A stretch of DNA of 64,000 nt from Lysinibacillus sp. BPa_S21 (GTDB lineage Bacteria; Bacillota; Bacilli; Bacillales_A; Planococcaceae): the NCBI RefSeq assembly GCF_023337795.1, contig NZ_JALIRS010000010.1:62001-126000 (forward strand), read 5' to 3'. Below are positions 18,189 through 26,156 of this stretch, piece after piece; the stretch's first letter is position 1; every line of letters starts with the position of its first letter. Both the position numbers and the translations under genes were made by a program. The notes beneath the pieces are model-generated. The model was not told the DNA's origin. It saw only the letters and a list, made by a program, of their open reading frames with translations, and searched no databases.

Positions 18189-18944
18189 ATGTTAGAAATT
18201 AAAAATATCCATAAATCATTCGGTGACAATGAAATTTTAAAGGGTGTCGATTTAGCTATTGATAAAGGTGATGTTGTTGTTATTTTAGGCCCTAGCGGCT
18301 CAGGGAAAACAACATTATTACGTTGCATTAACTTTTTAGAGAAAGCAGACCAAGGGCATGCGACATTTGGCGATATCCAAGTAGACTTTCAAAATGTGAA
18401 GAAGAAGGACGTACATTCAATTCGTCAACGTGTGGCCTTTGTATTTCAAAACTATAATCTTTTCACGAATAAAACAGCACTTGAAAATGTGACAGAAGGG
18501 CTTATCATAGGACGTAAAGTTCCAAGGGCAGAAGCGATAGAAATTGGCAAGAAAGCGCTCGATAAAGTAGGCTTATCAGAAAAATATGATGCCTATCCAA
18601 GTCAATTATCTGGAGGTCAACAGCAGCGAGTTGGTATTGCAAGAGCAGTAGCGTTAAATCCTGATATTATTTTATTTGATGAACCGACTTCTGCACTTGA
18701 TCCAGAGTTAGTAGGAGAGGTCCTTCAGGTTATGAAAAACATTGCAGCTGAAGGAACAACGATGCTTGTTGTCACACATGAAATGGGTTTTGCGAAAGAT
18801 GTAGCAAACCGGGTGATTTTTATGGACGGTGGTGTCGTAATAGAAGAAGGAAGTCCTCATGATATCTTTGTGAATCCAAAAGAGGAGCGCACGAAGAAAT
18901 TCTTAAAGCGTGTTATTCCAGAGGATTATACGTACTACATTTAA
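18189..18944 (+). CDS. Amino-acid ABC transporter ATP-binding protein
   Basis: Cytosolic ATPase, 251 aa, powering the importer. Walker [10 protein letters not shown] (about 35-43), Q-loop VFQNYNLF, signature [14 protein letters not shown], Walker [15 protein letters not shown] and the switch His in VVTHEMGFA are all intact. It belongs to the HisP/GlnQ family of polar amino-acid importers. AAGGGG precedes the ATG, and it is the last gene of the operon, closed by a strong terminator. Confidence 0.95.
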   Translation: MLEIKNIHKSFGDNEILKGVDLAIDKGDVVVILGPSGSGKTTLLRCINFLEKADQGHATFGDIQVDFQNVKKKDVHSIRQRVAFVFQNYNLFTNKTALENVTEGLIIGRKVPRAEAIEIGKKALDKVGLSEKYDAYPSQLSGGQQQRVGIARAVALNPDIILFDEPTSALDPELVGEVLQVMKNIAAEGTTMLVVTHEMGFAKDVANRVIFMDGGVVIEEGSPHDIFVNPKEERTKKFLKRVIPEDYTYYI

Positions 18945-18959
18945 AGATAATGAAAGAAA

Positions 18960-18998
18960 AAGAAGAGAACCTGCAAGCATGCAGATTCTCTTTTTTTA
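18960..18998. terminator. Bidirectional terminator between ABC operon and helD
   Basis: AGAGAACCTGCA (18964-18975) pairs with TGCAGATTCTCT (18980-18991) with one mismatch, loop AGCA, then T7 on the plus strand and a T-rich tail (CTTTTTCTTTC) on the minus strand. Confidence 0.9.
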
Positions 18999-21302
18999 AA
19001 GCTTTAAAAAATGTGTTAACTCGTTCAGTGAATAAATGTGCAGTTCATGCATAGCTCGTGTACAAGCTGTATAGAAATAATTACGTTCTGTTTCTCTAGA
19101 ATAATTAGCTGCGGAGGCATTGTAGATCAAGACAGCATCGAATTCAATTCCTTTTGCCATATAAGCAGGTAACAGTAGAATACCTTTTTTAAATTGTTTT
19201 GTATGACGCGTAATGAGTTGAATATCTACGTGGTCTTTCATTTGATCATAAACCATCGTACACTCTTGCTCTGTTTTACAGATGACTGCGATCGTTTCGA
19301 AACTTAGGGACAAGCTGTTTATCTTTTCGACAAGCTGTTCAGTTAAGTCTCGTTCATTCGGAACAATCGTGATCGTCGGTTCGGGACCAGTTCGATTAAA
19401 GGCTTCTACTTTGGCGTCCCCATGTAAAATTTTCGAGGTAAGGTGAATAATTTGCTTTGTTGAGCGATAACTTTTCGTTAATATCATTTTTTCTGCTTGT
19501 TCACCATACAATTGTGGTGTTAGCAGTGAAGGGTTTTTAAAGGTATGAGGATGGATGGTTTGATGTCCATCGCCCAATATAGTCATACGTGCACGTGGGA
19601 ATAATTGTTGTAATACAAATAGCTGAAATGGAGAATAGTCTTGTGCTTCGTCAATTAAGACATGACGAATCATCGTATTTGTTCGTTGACCTTCTATTTT
19701 GTCCTGTAAGTATAAAAATGGAGCGGCGTCTTCATATGAAATTATGCGTTTTGCTAAATTAGGTAGTGTATGTTGACAGATGTCTTCCCATTGCTCGGGT
19801 AAAAGATTCTGTAATTGCTGATGAATAGAGTTGTTCATATCAAATAATTGTCGATAAATGCCTAACATATGAACGAACTTTAATTGTTTTACAGATTGAC
19901 GAAGTGGCTTGAACTTTTTTTGGACAATTTGGATGGCTATTTTCTTACGCTCTTGCTCAAAATCATCAAAGGAGTTTTCTGAAAACCGACCTTCATGTAA
20001 AAGCTCGCTATAGGTTTTTGTATACTCTTCAATGTCTAAAAGCTCACTAGCTTCTTCTACCCATTCTTTCGCCCGTTCTGCTTTTTCAATTGTCGATAAA
20101 CGTTGTAACAACCATTCTTTCACTAATTGCAGTCGATTTGGGATGGGCATTGTGGCATTGAACGAATAAAAGTACTCAGCAATTTCTTGAGCTCTAATTA
20201 TTCTTTCTCCGCGGAAAACAATATTTTTAAATAGCAAACCTTCGCGTGCAAGGTACTCAATATATTTGTCCATTAATTCTCGATATTGGAGGCTAGCTTT
20301 AAACGAAATAATCGTAAGCTTCGTTTGATAAAGCGAGTCATCCTTCTCTGTTAAAAGTGACTCCAATTGCTCATAAGGATATTCCAATTGGAACTGTCGA
20401 CCTAAACGTTTTGTTGCATATTCGGAGAAGGTTAATTGCTGCATATTATCTTCACCTAAATCAGGTAAAACCGTATGAACATATTGATTAAAGAGTTGAT
20501 TAGGTGTAATCAATAGTATTTGATCAGCAGTAATTTGGTCTCGATAATGATACAACAAATAAGCAACACGTTGGAGTGCAACTGCCGTTTTTCCACTACC
20601 CGCGACACCTTCTACAATTAGATAAGGAGTGCTGACATGTCGAATTATTTGATTTTGCTCAGCTTGAATCGTTGCTACGATACTTCGGATATGTTCGTTT
20701 GCATTTTGGGCAAGTATATCAAGTAATAAATCATCACCAATCGTTAAACCTGTATTAAACATCGATTGTAATTGTCCATTTTTAATAATAAATTGCCGTT
20801 TTAAAAGCATTTCACCTTCGATTTCTTCAGTCGCTGTTTCATAAGTAGCTGGACCAGGCGTGAAGTCATAATACATACTTGATATAGGGGCTCGCCAATC
20901 ATAAATTAATATGTTTTCATTCTCTTCATCCATTAAGGTCGCTACACCGATATAAATCTTTAACGGTTCATTATGACCATCCTGTAAAAAATCAATGCGG
21001 GCAAAGTAAGGTGATTGCAGTAAACGGTCATAAATTTTGATATCTTTGATGGCACGCTGCTGAGCATGCTGGGAATCGGATAAAAGCTCTGCCTGTTGTT
21101 TAATAGCATAATAGGTCTCGTCTATGTCCTCTGGCGTATCTAAATTCACTCTGACGTCATCCCAAAAGGTTTTCTTTAACGTTAAAGCAGTGTCTCTAAC
21201 ATCCTTTTCCTTTTGAAGTAACTCCTCTTTTTTGTGACCAACTGTGTTTAAACAAAGAACAAGATTCTGCTTTTCTTCTGTCCATTCATATTGCTTTTCC
21301 AA
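18996..21302 (-). CDS. helD: UvrD/Rep-family helicase-like RNA polymerase recycling factor HelD
   Basis: 768-aa superfamily 1 ATPase. Residues 1-100 form the long helical arm that in HelD enters the RNA polymerase channel. Walker A VEGVAGSGKTAVALQ lies near 228-242, motif II is LIDEAQDYS, motif III LGDGHQTIHPH, and motif IV/V TKSYRST with MAKGIEFDAVLIYN. HelD releases RNA polymerase from stalled complexes (family knowledge). Size fits B. subtilis HelD (774 aa). The start is TTG at 21302, with GAGGAG only a few bases upstream; spacing is short, so the start is uncertain by a few codons. It is monocistronic. Confidence 0.9.
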   Translation of the reverse strand: MEKQYEWTEEKQNLVLCLNTVGHKKEELLQKEKDVRDTALTLKKTFWDDVRVNLDTPEDIDETYYAIKQQAELLSDSQHAQQRAIKDIKIYDRLLQSPYFARIDFLQDGHNEPLKIYIGVATLMDEENENILIYDWRAPISSMYYDFTPGPATYETATEEIEGEMLLKRQFIIKNGQLQSMFNTGLTIGDDLLLDILAQNANEHIRSIVATIQAEQNQIIRHVSTPYLIVEGVAGSGKTAVALQRVAYLLYHYRDQITADQILLITPNQLFNQYVHTVLPDLGEDNMQQLTFSEYATKRLGRQFQLEYPYEQLESLLTEKDDSLYQTKLTIISFKASLQYRELMDKYIEYLAREGLLFKNIVFRGERIIRAQEIAEYFYSFNATMPIPNRLQLVKEWLLQRLSTIEKAERAKEWVEEASELLDIEEYTKTYSELLHEGRFSENSFDDFEQERKKIAIQIVQKKFKPLRQSVKQLKFVHMLGIYRQLFDMNNSIHQQLQNLLPEQWEDICQHTLPNLAKRIISYEDAAPFLYLQDKIEGQRTNTMIRHVLIDEAQDYSPFQLFVLQQLFPRARMTILGDGHQTIHPHTFKNPSLLTPQLYGEQAEKMILTKSYRSTKQIIHLTSKILHGDAKVEAFNRTGPEPTITIVPNERDLTEQLVEKINSLSLSFETIAVICKTEQECTMVYDQMKDHVDIQLITRHTKQFKKGILLLPAYMAKGIEFDAVLIYNASAANYSRETERNYFYTACTRAMHELHIYSLNELTHFLKL

Positions 21303-21414
21303 CGCTCCTCACATTCCTCTCCATATAATTATTTGTATGGCTTTTTAATCGGGAAATTTATCATACAGCTAGTTCAGAAAGAAGTATAGTCTAGTAATTT
21401 TGGCAAATTTATGA

Positions 21415-21492
21415 TATAATAAAATCACAAAAGAAAATCAATTTTTTAATAAAAAGGGCGGTTCTGCGAAAGCAGGAACAGTCCTTTTTCTG
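21415..21492 (+). ncRNA. Candidate short transcript (promoter followed at once by a terminator)
   Basis: An extended -10 element TGATATAAT (TATAAT at 21415-21420) lies about 30 bases before a strong terminator hairpin (AAAAAGG..GTTCTGC, GAAA tetraloop, GCAGGAAC..CCTTTTT, about 21452-21490). No open frame lies between. If active, the promoter makes an RNA of about 65 nt. The -35 (TAGTAA at 21392) is poor, so this is tentative. Confidence 0.35.
21452..21490 (+). terminator. Strong hairpin with T tract
   Basis: Arms AAAAAGG-GTTC-TGC and GCA-GGAAC-CCTTTTT with a GAAA loop, then TTTCTG. No plus-strand gene ends here, so it either ends a short RNA or is a remnant. Confidence 0.7.
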
Positions 21493-21548
21493 TAGCTTGA
21501 TTTCTGATTTTTTACCTCTTAGCATGTGATTTTTTTATCATAACGTAA

Positions 21549-21680
21549 GGTTGATTTCCGTTCCGACTGCACACTTTGCATGATGTTGATCACAAAGGTG
21601 TTATCCTATTTGCTCACTCTAAAGGTCTCGTCTGTTGACGCTGATTCCCAAGCATTCGCCCCGCCTTCACTCCAATCAGC
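21549..21680. mobile_element. Dispersed inverted-repeat element, diverged copy A
   Basis: Begins GGTTGATTTCCGTTCCGACT (21549-21568) and ends GACGCTGATTCCCAAGCATTCGCCCCGCCTTCACTCCAATCAG, sharing both ends and the TCTCGTCTGT motif with the better-preserved copy at 27166-27325. The middle has been replaced or has decayed. No coding capacity; MITE-like. Confidence 0.8.
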
Positions 21681-22347
21681 TTATATTCACGTTCTAACAA
21701 ATGTTATACATAATTTACATCATTTTAACCCTCAAACCCCGAAATTTAATCTCGATACTTTAAAACTAAGGCGGTGGTTAATTTTCGATAAGTAAAAAGA
21801 ATGGAAGTTAATCTTTAGTTGAAGAATATATTTTTATAAGGAAGAAATGAAGGATATAGCGATTAGAGCGTGTTTTTTAAAGGGTTAGCAAAAAGCGGAA
21901 GTTCGCTTATTCTTCAAGTGATGCCATTCGTCAAGAAATTATTTGGTGATGCTGCAAGGTAGGATCGCAAATGGTATTTTGTTTTTTGTGTGAGTGTTTT
22001 AATGTGGCTGATGATCAATTTGTTATTGTTGATGCGACAAATATTGGGTAGGGATGTGGGTATTTTTTTAGGTAAATTGTTGTGTTGTGCGAAAGTTGTA
22101 TATTATTATTTTGATATTATATTTTTGTTTTGTATATCGTAAAATTAATAAATAAAGAGGGGTTTCCGATAGTGATGATGGAAAAAATGAGAGGGGATTA
22201 TAGATTTTCTGATATTGGGGGAGGGGTAGAAGAGGTTCATAATGTACATGAAGGAGCCTGTATTAAATCTCAAAAGAGCAATTTCTTTCACAAATCCAGA
22301 GCCTGCCCAAATATGAGGAGCTTTTTATAAATATATGAAAGAAAACA
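21681..22347. other. Gene-poor scar region
   Basis: Low-complexity AT-rich DNA with T/G-rich stretches (21960-22110) and no long frame. A 52-codon frame at 22172-22330 starts GTG ATG ATG after AGAGGGG and encodes MEKMRGDYRFSDIGGGVEE plus an unrelated-looking tail; it may be the start of a decayed gene but I do not recognise it. Confidence 0.4.
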
Positions 22348-22595
22348 GTGCATTATGCAACTAAACTAGGAATTAAAAAGGTGCCAGTATTATATCGGGG
22401 TATTTTTGATGAAGAGAAAATAAAGAAGATGTTACAGGAAAATTACTTCTTTGAGGTGAGCAGGGAGGGTATGTTATTAGAAACGCAGCTGCCTTCCATT
22501 ATGATTTTCAATTAAACCTAGGGAAATTGGTGAGACAGAATCATGTTCAAATAACCGAACATTGGTTAAATGAAGAAGTAAAACCTAATAATTGA
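22348..22595 (+). pseudogene. RNA ligase family protein, C-terminal fragment with frameshift
   Basis: Frame 22348-22470 reads ATKLGIKKVPVLYRGIFDEE..., then the reading shifts by one base (one T missing near 22470) and continues as YVIRNAAAFHYDFQLNLGKLVRQNHVQITEHWLNEEVKPNN to a TGA at 22593-22595. VPVLYRGIFDEE, EGYVIR and the RxNHVQTxEHW ending are the C-terminal half of the Rnl2-like RNA ligase proteins found in many bacilli. The N-terminal half with the ligase KxDG-type nucleotidyl lysine is missing, so this is a dead gene. It lies 100 bp before a degenerate tRNA-like sequence. Confidence 0.75.
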
Positions 22596-22692
22596 AATAA
22601 GTGTGATTTGAAAGGATTTAATCTAATAGAAAACAAAAGGACTGAGGAAATTGTAATTCTTTAACGTGAAATTAGTACTATATAATGAATAT

Positions 22693-22764
22693 GAGTAAGC
22701 ATGCAGTGGTAGCATATCCCTTTACAGAATAGGGAACTTACAGTTTCGATTCCTGTCTTCCTCA
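22693..22764 (+). tRNA. Degenerate tRNA-like sequence (probably a tRNA pseudogene)
   Basis: Acceptor arms GAGTAAG (22693-22699) and CTTCCTC (22757-22763) pair with one mismatch. A D arm ATGC-AGTGGTA-GCAT (22701-22715), a T arm ACAGT-TTCGATT-CCTGT (22740-22756) with the TTCGA loop, and an anticodon-arm region CCCTTTACAGAATAGGG are in order. The anticodon arm carries about two extra bases, and no CCA is encoded (CTT instead). A TTTACAG loop would give anticodon UAC (Val) if the insertion is ignored. Probably not functional. Confidence 0.45.
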
Positions 22765-22879
22765 CTTAATGAAATAATAGATAAAATTAGTTTTGTCTTT
22801 TGACAAGTTTCACGGGTCTATGAGTCCTCTTTTTGTGAATGTTATAATGAACCCCATAAATAAAATTGAGATTGATTTG

Positions 22880-22925
22880 ATCCCCTCTAAGTAGACAGTG
22901 TAAAAAGGATACTTAGGGGATTTTT
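22880..22925 (+). terminator. Hairpin with T tract before a small membrane-protein frame
   Basis: ATCCCCT-CT-AAGTA (22880-22893) pairs with TACTT-AGGGGAT (22910-22921) with a two-base bulge, then TTTTC. The CTCTAAGTAGACAGTG word in it recalls insertion-sequence ends, so it may be an IS-end relic instead of a terminator. Confidence 0.5.
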
Positions 22926-22927
22926 CT

Positions 22928-23068
22928 ATGAACGGGGTTACAATCGTCTTCTTAATTGGAATATTTGCTTTAAAACTAAACCTACTCCCATTTTTCTCTT
23001 TTATCTTTGATTTTTTAATAACAAAAACGGAAATAGCAAAATCGTACTATGCTTCATGGGAAATATGA
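22928..23068 (+). CDS. Possible 46-aa single-span membrane protein
   Basis: Frame MNGVTIVFLIGIFALKLNLL then PFFSFIFDFLITKTEIAKSYYASWEI. One or two hydrophobic segments and a charged C terminus are visible. There is no clear ribosome site because the start directly follows a T-rich hairpin tail, so translation is doubtful. It may be the remnant of a larger gene. Confidence 0.25.
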   Translation: MNGVTIVFLIGIFALKLNLLPFFSFIFDFLITKTEIAKSYYASWEI

Positions 23069-23110
23069 TATAAGATAAAATATGTAAATTATTATAATTA
23101 GGAGGAATAA

Positions 23111-24163
23111 ATGGTGAGAGTTGGTTATTTGTCGAAAATTAGTGTTTTAGTATGCGGTTTTTTACTACTACTATTACCGTTTACAGCAAGTGCCCATCCA
23201 GGTAGAACGGATAGTAATGGAGGACATACTTGTCGAACTAACTGTGAAAAATGGGGATTAGAATACGGAGAATATCATTATCATAATGGTGGTAGTACAT
23301 CTAATAGTAGTAGTAATATATCAAAACCAGTTCCTTCAACACCGGAGCCCAAAATAGATGAGGATCAAGTGAAGGCGGAAAACTATTATACAGTGGCAAC
23401 GAATCTATATAACAGTAAAAATTATAAGGAAGCTATTGGTGAACTTGAAAAGATTTACGAATTAAATAAAGATAGTAGTAAAACAGATAGTCTTATACAA
23501 AAGTCTGTGTATGCTATATATGAATTAGCTGAATCTAAGGCTAATACTGGGGAATATTCGATAGCTAAAGATTATGCAGTTTATATCAAAGAAAATCGAC
23601 ATTCTAATGATGTGATTAAGCAAAAAGCTAATGGTTTATTAAAACAAATGGAAGACAATGAAAAAATAGATGAATTACTTTATAAAGCAACAAATGCTAG
23701 GGATGAAAAAGATTACGAAGAAACCTTCGGCATTATCCAAGAGGCTCAGAAGATAAAAGAGTTGGATAAGATTAAATCTTTTTATAATGAAACGGTAGAG
23801 TCTTTAACGAGCGATGCAGAAGAAGCATTTCACCAAAAGCAATATAAGGATGCTAAAAAGCTCTATAAATTATTGGTCAAAAAAACAGACACACCAACAG
23901 TAATCTCACAATATCAAAAGAAACTTCAAAGATTAGAAGGGGAACAATTACTACAAAAAAGCTTTGATATTAAGACGGCTGATATTGAAGGGAGGTCTCT
24001 TTTTAATCATTTAATGGAAGATGAAAACAATACACAGTATGATAAAAATATTGTAAATATATTAAAAGACTCCTTACATGTAGGTACAGATAACGCTAGG
24101 AAATTTATATTTAATATTAAAATTGAAGAATTGTTAAAAGGGGGAAAGAAAGATGATGCATAA
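23111..24163 (+). CDS. Secreted YHYH-domain protein with TPR-like repeats
   Basis: 350-aa exported protein. An N-terminal signal peptide (hydrophobic 12-27, AXA-type cleavage after TASA) is followed by a short YHYH domain (HPGRTDSNGGHTCRTNC...YHYHNGG, about 29-60), a Ser/Asn/Pro linker, then helical TPR-like repeats (AENYYTVATNLYNSKNYKEAI; ISKPVP precedes) to the C terminus. The His- and Cys-rich YHYH segment may bind metal; that is a family-level guess. TAGGAGGAAT precedes the start (ATGGTG). The last codons overlap the following gene by 11 bp, so the two are co-translated. Function is not known. Confidence 0.8.
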   Translation: MVRVGYLSKISVLVCGFLLLLLPFTASAHPGRTDSNGGHTCRTNCEKWGLEYGEYHYHNGGSTSNSSSNISKPVPSTPEPKIDEDQVKAENYYTVATNLYNSKNYKEAIGELEKIYELNKDSSKTDSLIQKSVYAIYELAESKANTGEYSIAKDYAVYIKENRHSNDVIKQKANGLLKQMEDNEKIDELLYKATNARDEKDYEETFGIIQEAQKIKELDKIKSFYNETVESLTSDAEEAFHQKQYKDAKKLYKLLVKKTDTPTVISQYQKKLQRLEGEQLLQKSFDIKTADIEGRSLFNHLMEDENNTQYDKNIVNILKDSLHVGTDNARKFIFNIKIEELLKGGKKDDA

Positions 24164-24776
24164 ACCAGAGTCAAAACTTAGAACCCCGTTTTTTAAAACA
24201 GCTTGGTTTATGTGGTTTTGGTTAATTATTTTTCCTCCTTTGGGCGTATTTCTTATGTGGAAACAGGGGAGGCTTACTAAGAAGAAACGTACTATAGCTA
24301 CCGGCATAGCGGGTATCTACTTTGTCTCTCCAATGATAATTGGAATGGCAATGACGCTGCCTCTTTATAATAATCAAGAAGAATTTATAGAGGCATTCAA
24401 TAAAGAAGTAAAAAAACTAGACTTCTCATATTCCCTTGAAAATACAAAGAAAGATGCAGAAACAATTACTTCGAAGTTGGGTAAGGATATTACTTTAATT
24501 GAGAGCGTTGATGAAAAAGGCGCAGTACATGAGTTGGTTATGGTGGGGCAAGGTGAAGGGGTGGATATCATACTTTCTATGGGATTGTTAATCGGTATGA
24601 CAAACCCGGACTTAAACCAAAACGAGATTGGCGATGTTTTGAAGGATTTACGTTTGTTTGACGAAAGTTATGAATATCAAAAGAATGAAACAACTGTCGA
24701 GAAAGATACGATTCGCTATAACCTAAAATATGATGAAGCTACTGGTGTAATATTTAGTGCTTCCAAAGTAAATTAG
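24153..24776 (+). CDS. Membrane-anchored protein of unknown function, partner of the YHYH protein
   Basis: 207-aa protein with two hydrophobic segments (about 15-35 and 48-70) separated by a short basic loop (KQGRLTKKKRT), leaving a C-terminal soluble domain (about 75-207) on the outside or in the cytosol. The first helix pair WFMWFWLIIFPPLGVFLMWK resembles small TM modules found in front of diverse extracellular domains of Firmicutes. It starts inside the last codons of the upstream gene, with AAAGGGGGAAAG as ribosome site. I do not recognise the soluble domain. Confidence 0.7.
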   Translation: MMHKPESKLRTPFFKTAWFMWFWLIIFPPLGVFLMWKQGRLTKKKRTIATGIAGIYFVSPMIIGMAMTLPLYNNQEEFIEAFNKEVKKLDFSYSLENTKKDAETITSKLGKDITLIESVDEKGAVHELVMVGQGEGVDIILSMGLLIGMTNPDLNQNEIGDVLKDLRLFDESYEYQKNETTVEKDTIRYNLKYDEATGVIFSASKVN

Positions 24777-24803
24777 TATATAAAAATATGAATATGTTAA
24801 TAG

Positions 24804-24836
24804 AAAAAGTGCGAGCAATCAGCTCGCACTTTTTTT
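24804..24836. terminator. Strong bidirectional terminator
   Basis: AAAAAGTGCGAGC (24804-24816) and GCTCGCACTTTTT (24822-24834) form a perfect 13-bp stem with a 5-nt loop, followed by TT on the plus strand. It closes the YHYH pair and the convergent CofE-like gene. Confidence 0.92.
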
Positions 24837-24841
24837 GAAAG

Positions 24842-26032
24842 TTACTTGGTATAGTTATCGAAATAACCTTGAATATAAATCATCGGTGTCCCTTTATCGC
24901 CTGAACCAGAAGTTAGGTCAGATAGTGAACCAATAAGGTCTGTTAAACGACGAGGTGTTGTACCTTGGGCAGCCATTTTTCCAGTTAAATCTTCATCTTT
25001 ATTTTGGATATACGCAGAAATGGCTTCTTTTAATTCGTCACCACGAAGATCAGCAAAATCGTTATCTGCTAAGTATTTTAGTTTTACTTCGTTTGGCGTG
25101 CCATCTAATCCAGCGGTGAAAGCCGGTGAAACAACTGGGTCAGCTAACTCCCAAATCTTACCTACAGGATCTTTGAATGCACCATCACCATAAACCATGA
25201 CTTCAACTGTTTTACCTGTAGCTTCTTTAATTTTTGCTTGAATGCCATCAACAATAGGTTGGCAAGTATGAGGGAATAATTTCACGCTATCTTCGGTAGC
25301 TTTATTAGAACCAAGAAGACCATACTCTGCATTAAAGCCAGAACCGTTATTAGATTCAGATAAAATATTATCAAGACTGTATACTTTTTCAGCACCATTT
25401 GCCGTAAGAATACGTTTTGTACGTAAGCGTGTATGAATATCACAAGTTAATACACTCTTCGTATAGTCTAAAATTGTTTTTGGGTTATTTGAAAAGATTA
25501 CTTCACAAGAAGCGCCTTCAGCTTCGATTAGTTCTTTATAATATTCGATATAATCTACGCCTGTAAATGTATGTTTTTTATAGCCGAAATGCTCACGGAA
25601 TTCAACTTCAGTTAACGTATCTGTCCAAGGGTTAATGCCTTTAACATCTAGTTCATCAATATCAACTAGGTGATTCCCAACCTCATCGGATGGATAGCTA
25701 AGCATAAGAACAACTTTTTTTACACCCTTTGCAATACCACGTAAGCAGTTAGCGAAACGATTACGGCTTAGAATTGGAAAAATAACACCAACAGTATCAT
25801 CACCAAATTTAGCTGCTACGTCAGCCGCGATATCATCAATAGATGCATAGTTACCTTGTGCACGCGCTACGACAGACTCTGTTACTGTGACAATGTCACG
25901 ATCTTCAATGGAATAGCCTTCAGCCTTTGCTGCATTTAATACTGTATCAACAACGATTTGTTCAATGTTATCGCCTTCGTTAATAATTGGACCACGAAGA
26001 CCTCTTACTACTGTACCAACTACACGTTCCAA
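24842..26032 (-). CDS. CofE/FbiB-family (coenzyme F420-0:L-glutamate ligase-like) protein
   Basis: 396-aa protein with the CofE fold. The N-terminal MERVVGTVVRGLRGPIINEGDN and DIVTVTESVVARAQGNY (about 46-62) segments are the nucleotide/metal-binding part of the family, and VYGDGAFKDPVGKIWELADP (about 281-300) is a further conserved patch. Family members add glutamate to F420 in actinobacteria and archaea. Firmicutes of this group are not known to make F420, so the true substrate is unclear; another amide-forming ligation is possible. The start is TTG with AGGAGA upstream. A divergent LysR regulator shares its promoter region. Confidence 0.7.
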   Translation of the reverse strand: MERVVGTVVRGLRGPIINEGDNIEQIVVDTVLNAAKAEGYSIEDRDIVTVTESVVARAQGNYASIDDIAADVAAKFGDDTVGVIFPILSRNRFANCLRGIAKGVKKVVLMLSYPSDEVGNHLVDIDELDVKGINPWTDTLTEVEFREHFGYKKHTFTGVDYIEYYKELIEAEGASCEVIFSNNPKTILDYTKSVLTCDIHTRLRTKRILTANGAEKVYSLDNILSESNNGSGFNAEYGLLGSNKATEDSVKLFPHTCQPIVDGIQAKIKEATGKTVEVMVYGDGAFKDPVGKIWELADPVVSPAFTAGLDGTPNEVKLKYLADNDFADLRGDELKEAISAYIQNKDEDLTGKMAAQGTTPRRLTDLIGSLSDLTSGSGDKGTPMIYIQGYFDNYTK

Positions 26033-26080
26033 AATAATCTCTCCTTATTAAACAGGTAAATGTATGTTAAATAAAACCAA

Positions 26081-26095
26081 TATAGTTTTACTATA
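26081..26095. promoter_or_regulatory. Perfect palindrome between divergent CofE-like and LysR genes
   Basis: TATAGT-TTT-ACTATA is a 6-3-6 perfect palindrome with the T-N11-A form of LysR-type operators, located midway in the 124-bp divergent region. A second related word, TATAATAGCTATA, lies at about 26131-26143. Confidence 0.5.
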
Positions 26096-26156
26096 CGCCC
26101 CTTTAATGATATAAGTAAAATTAATAGTTCGTATAATAGCTATAAGAGGTGCTTAT

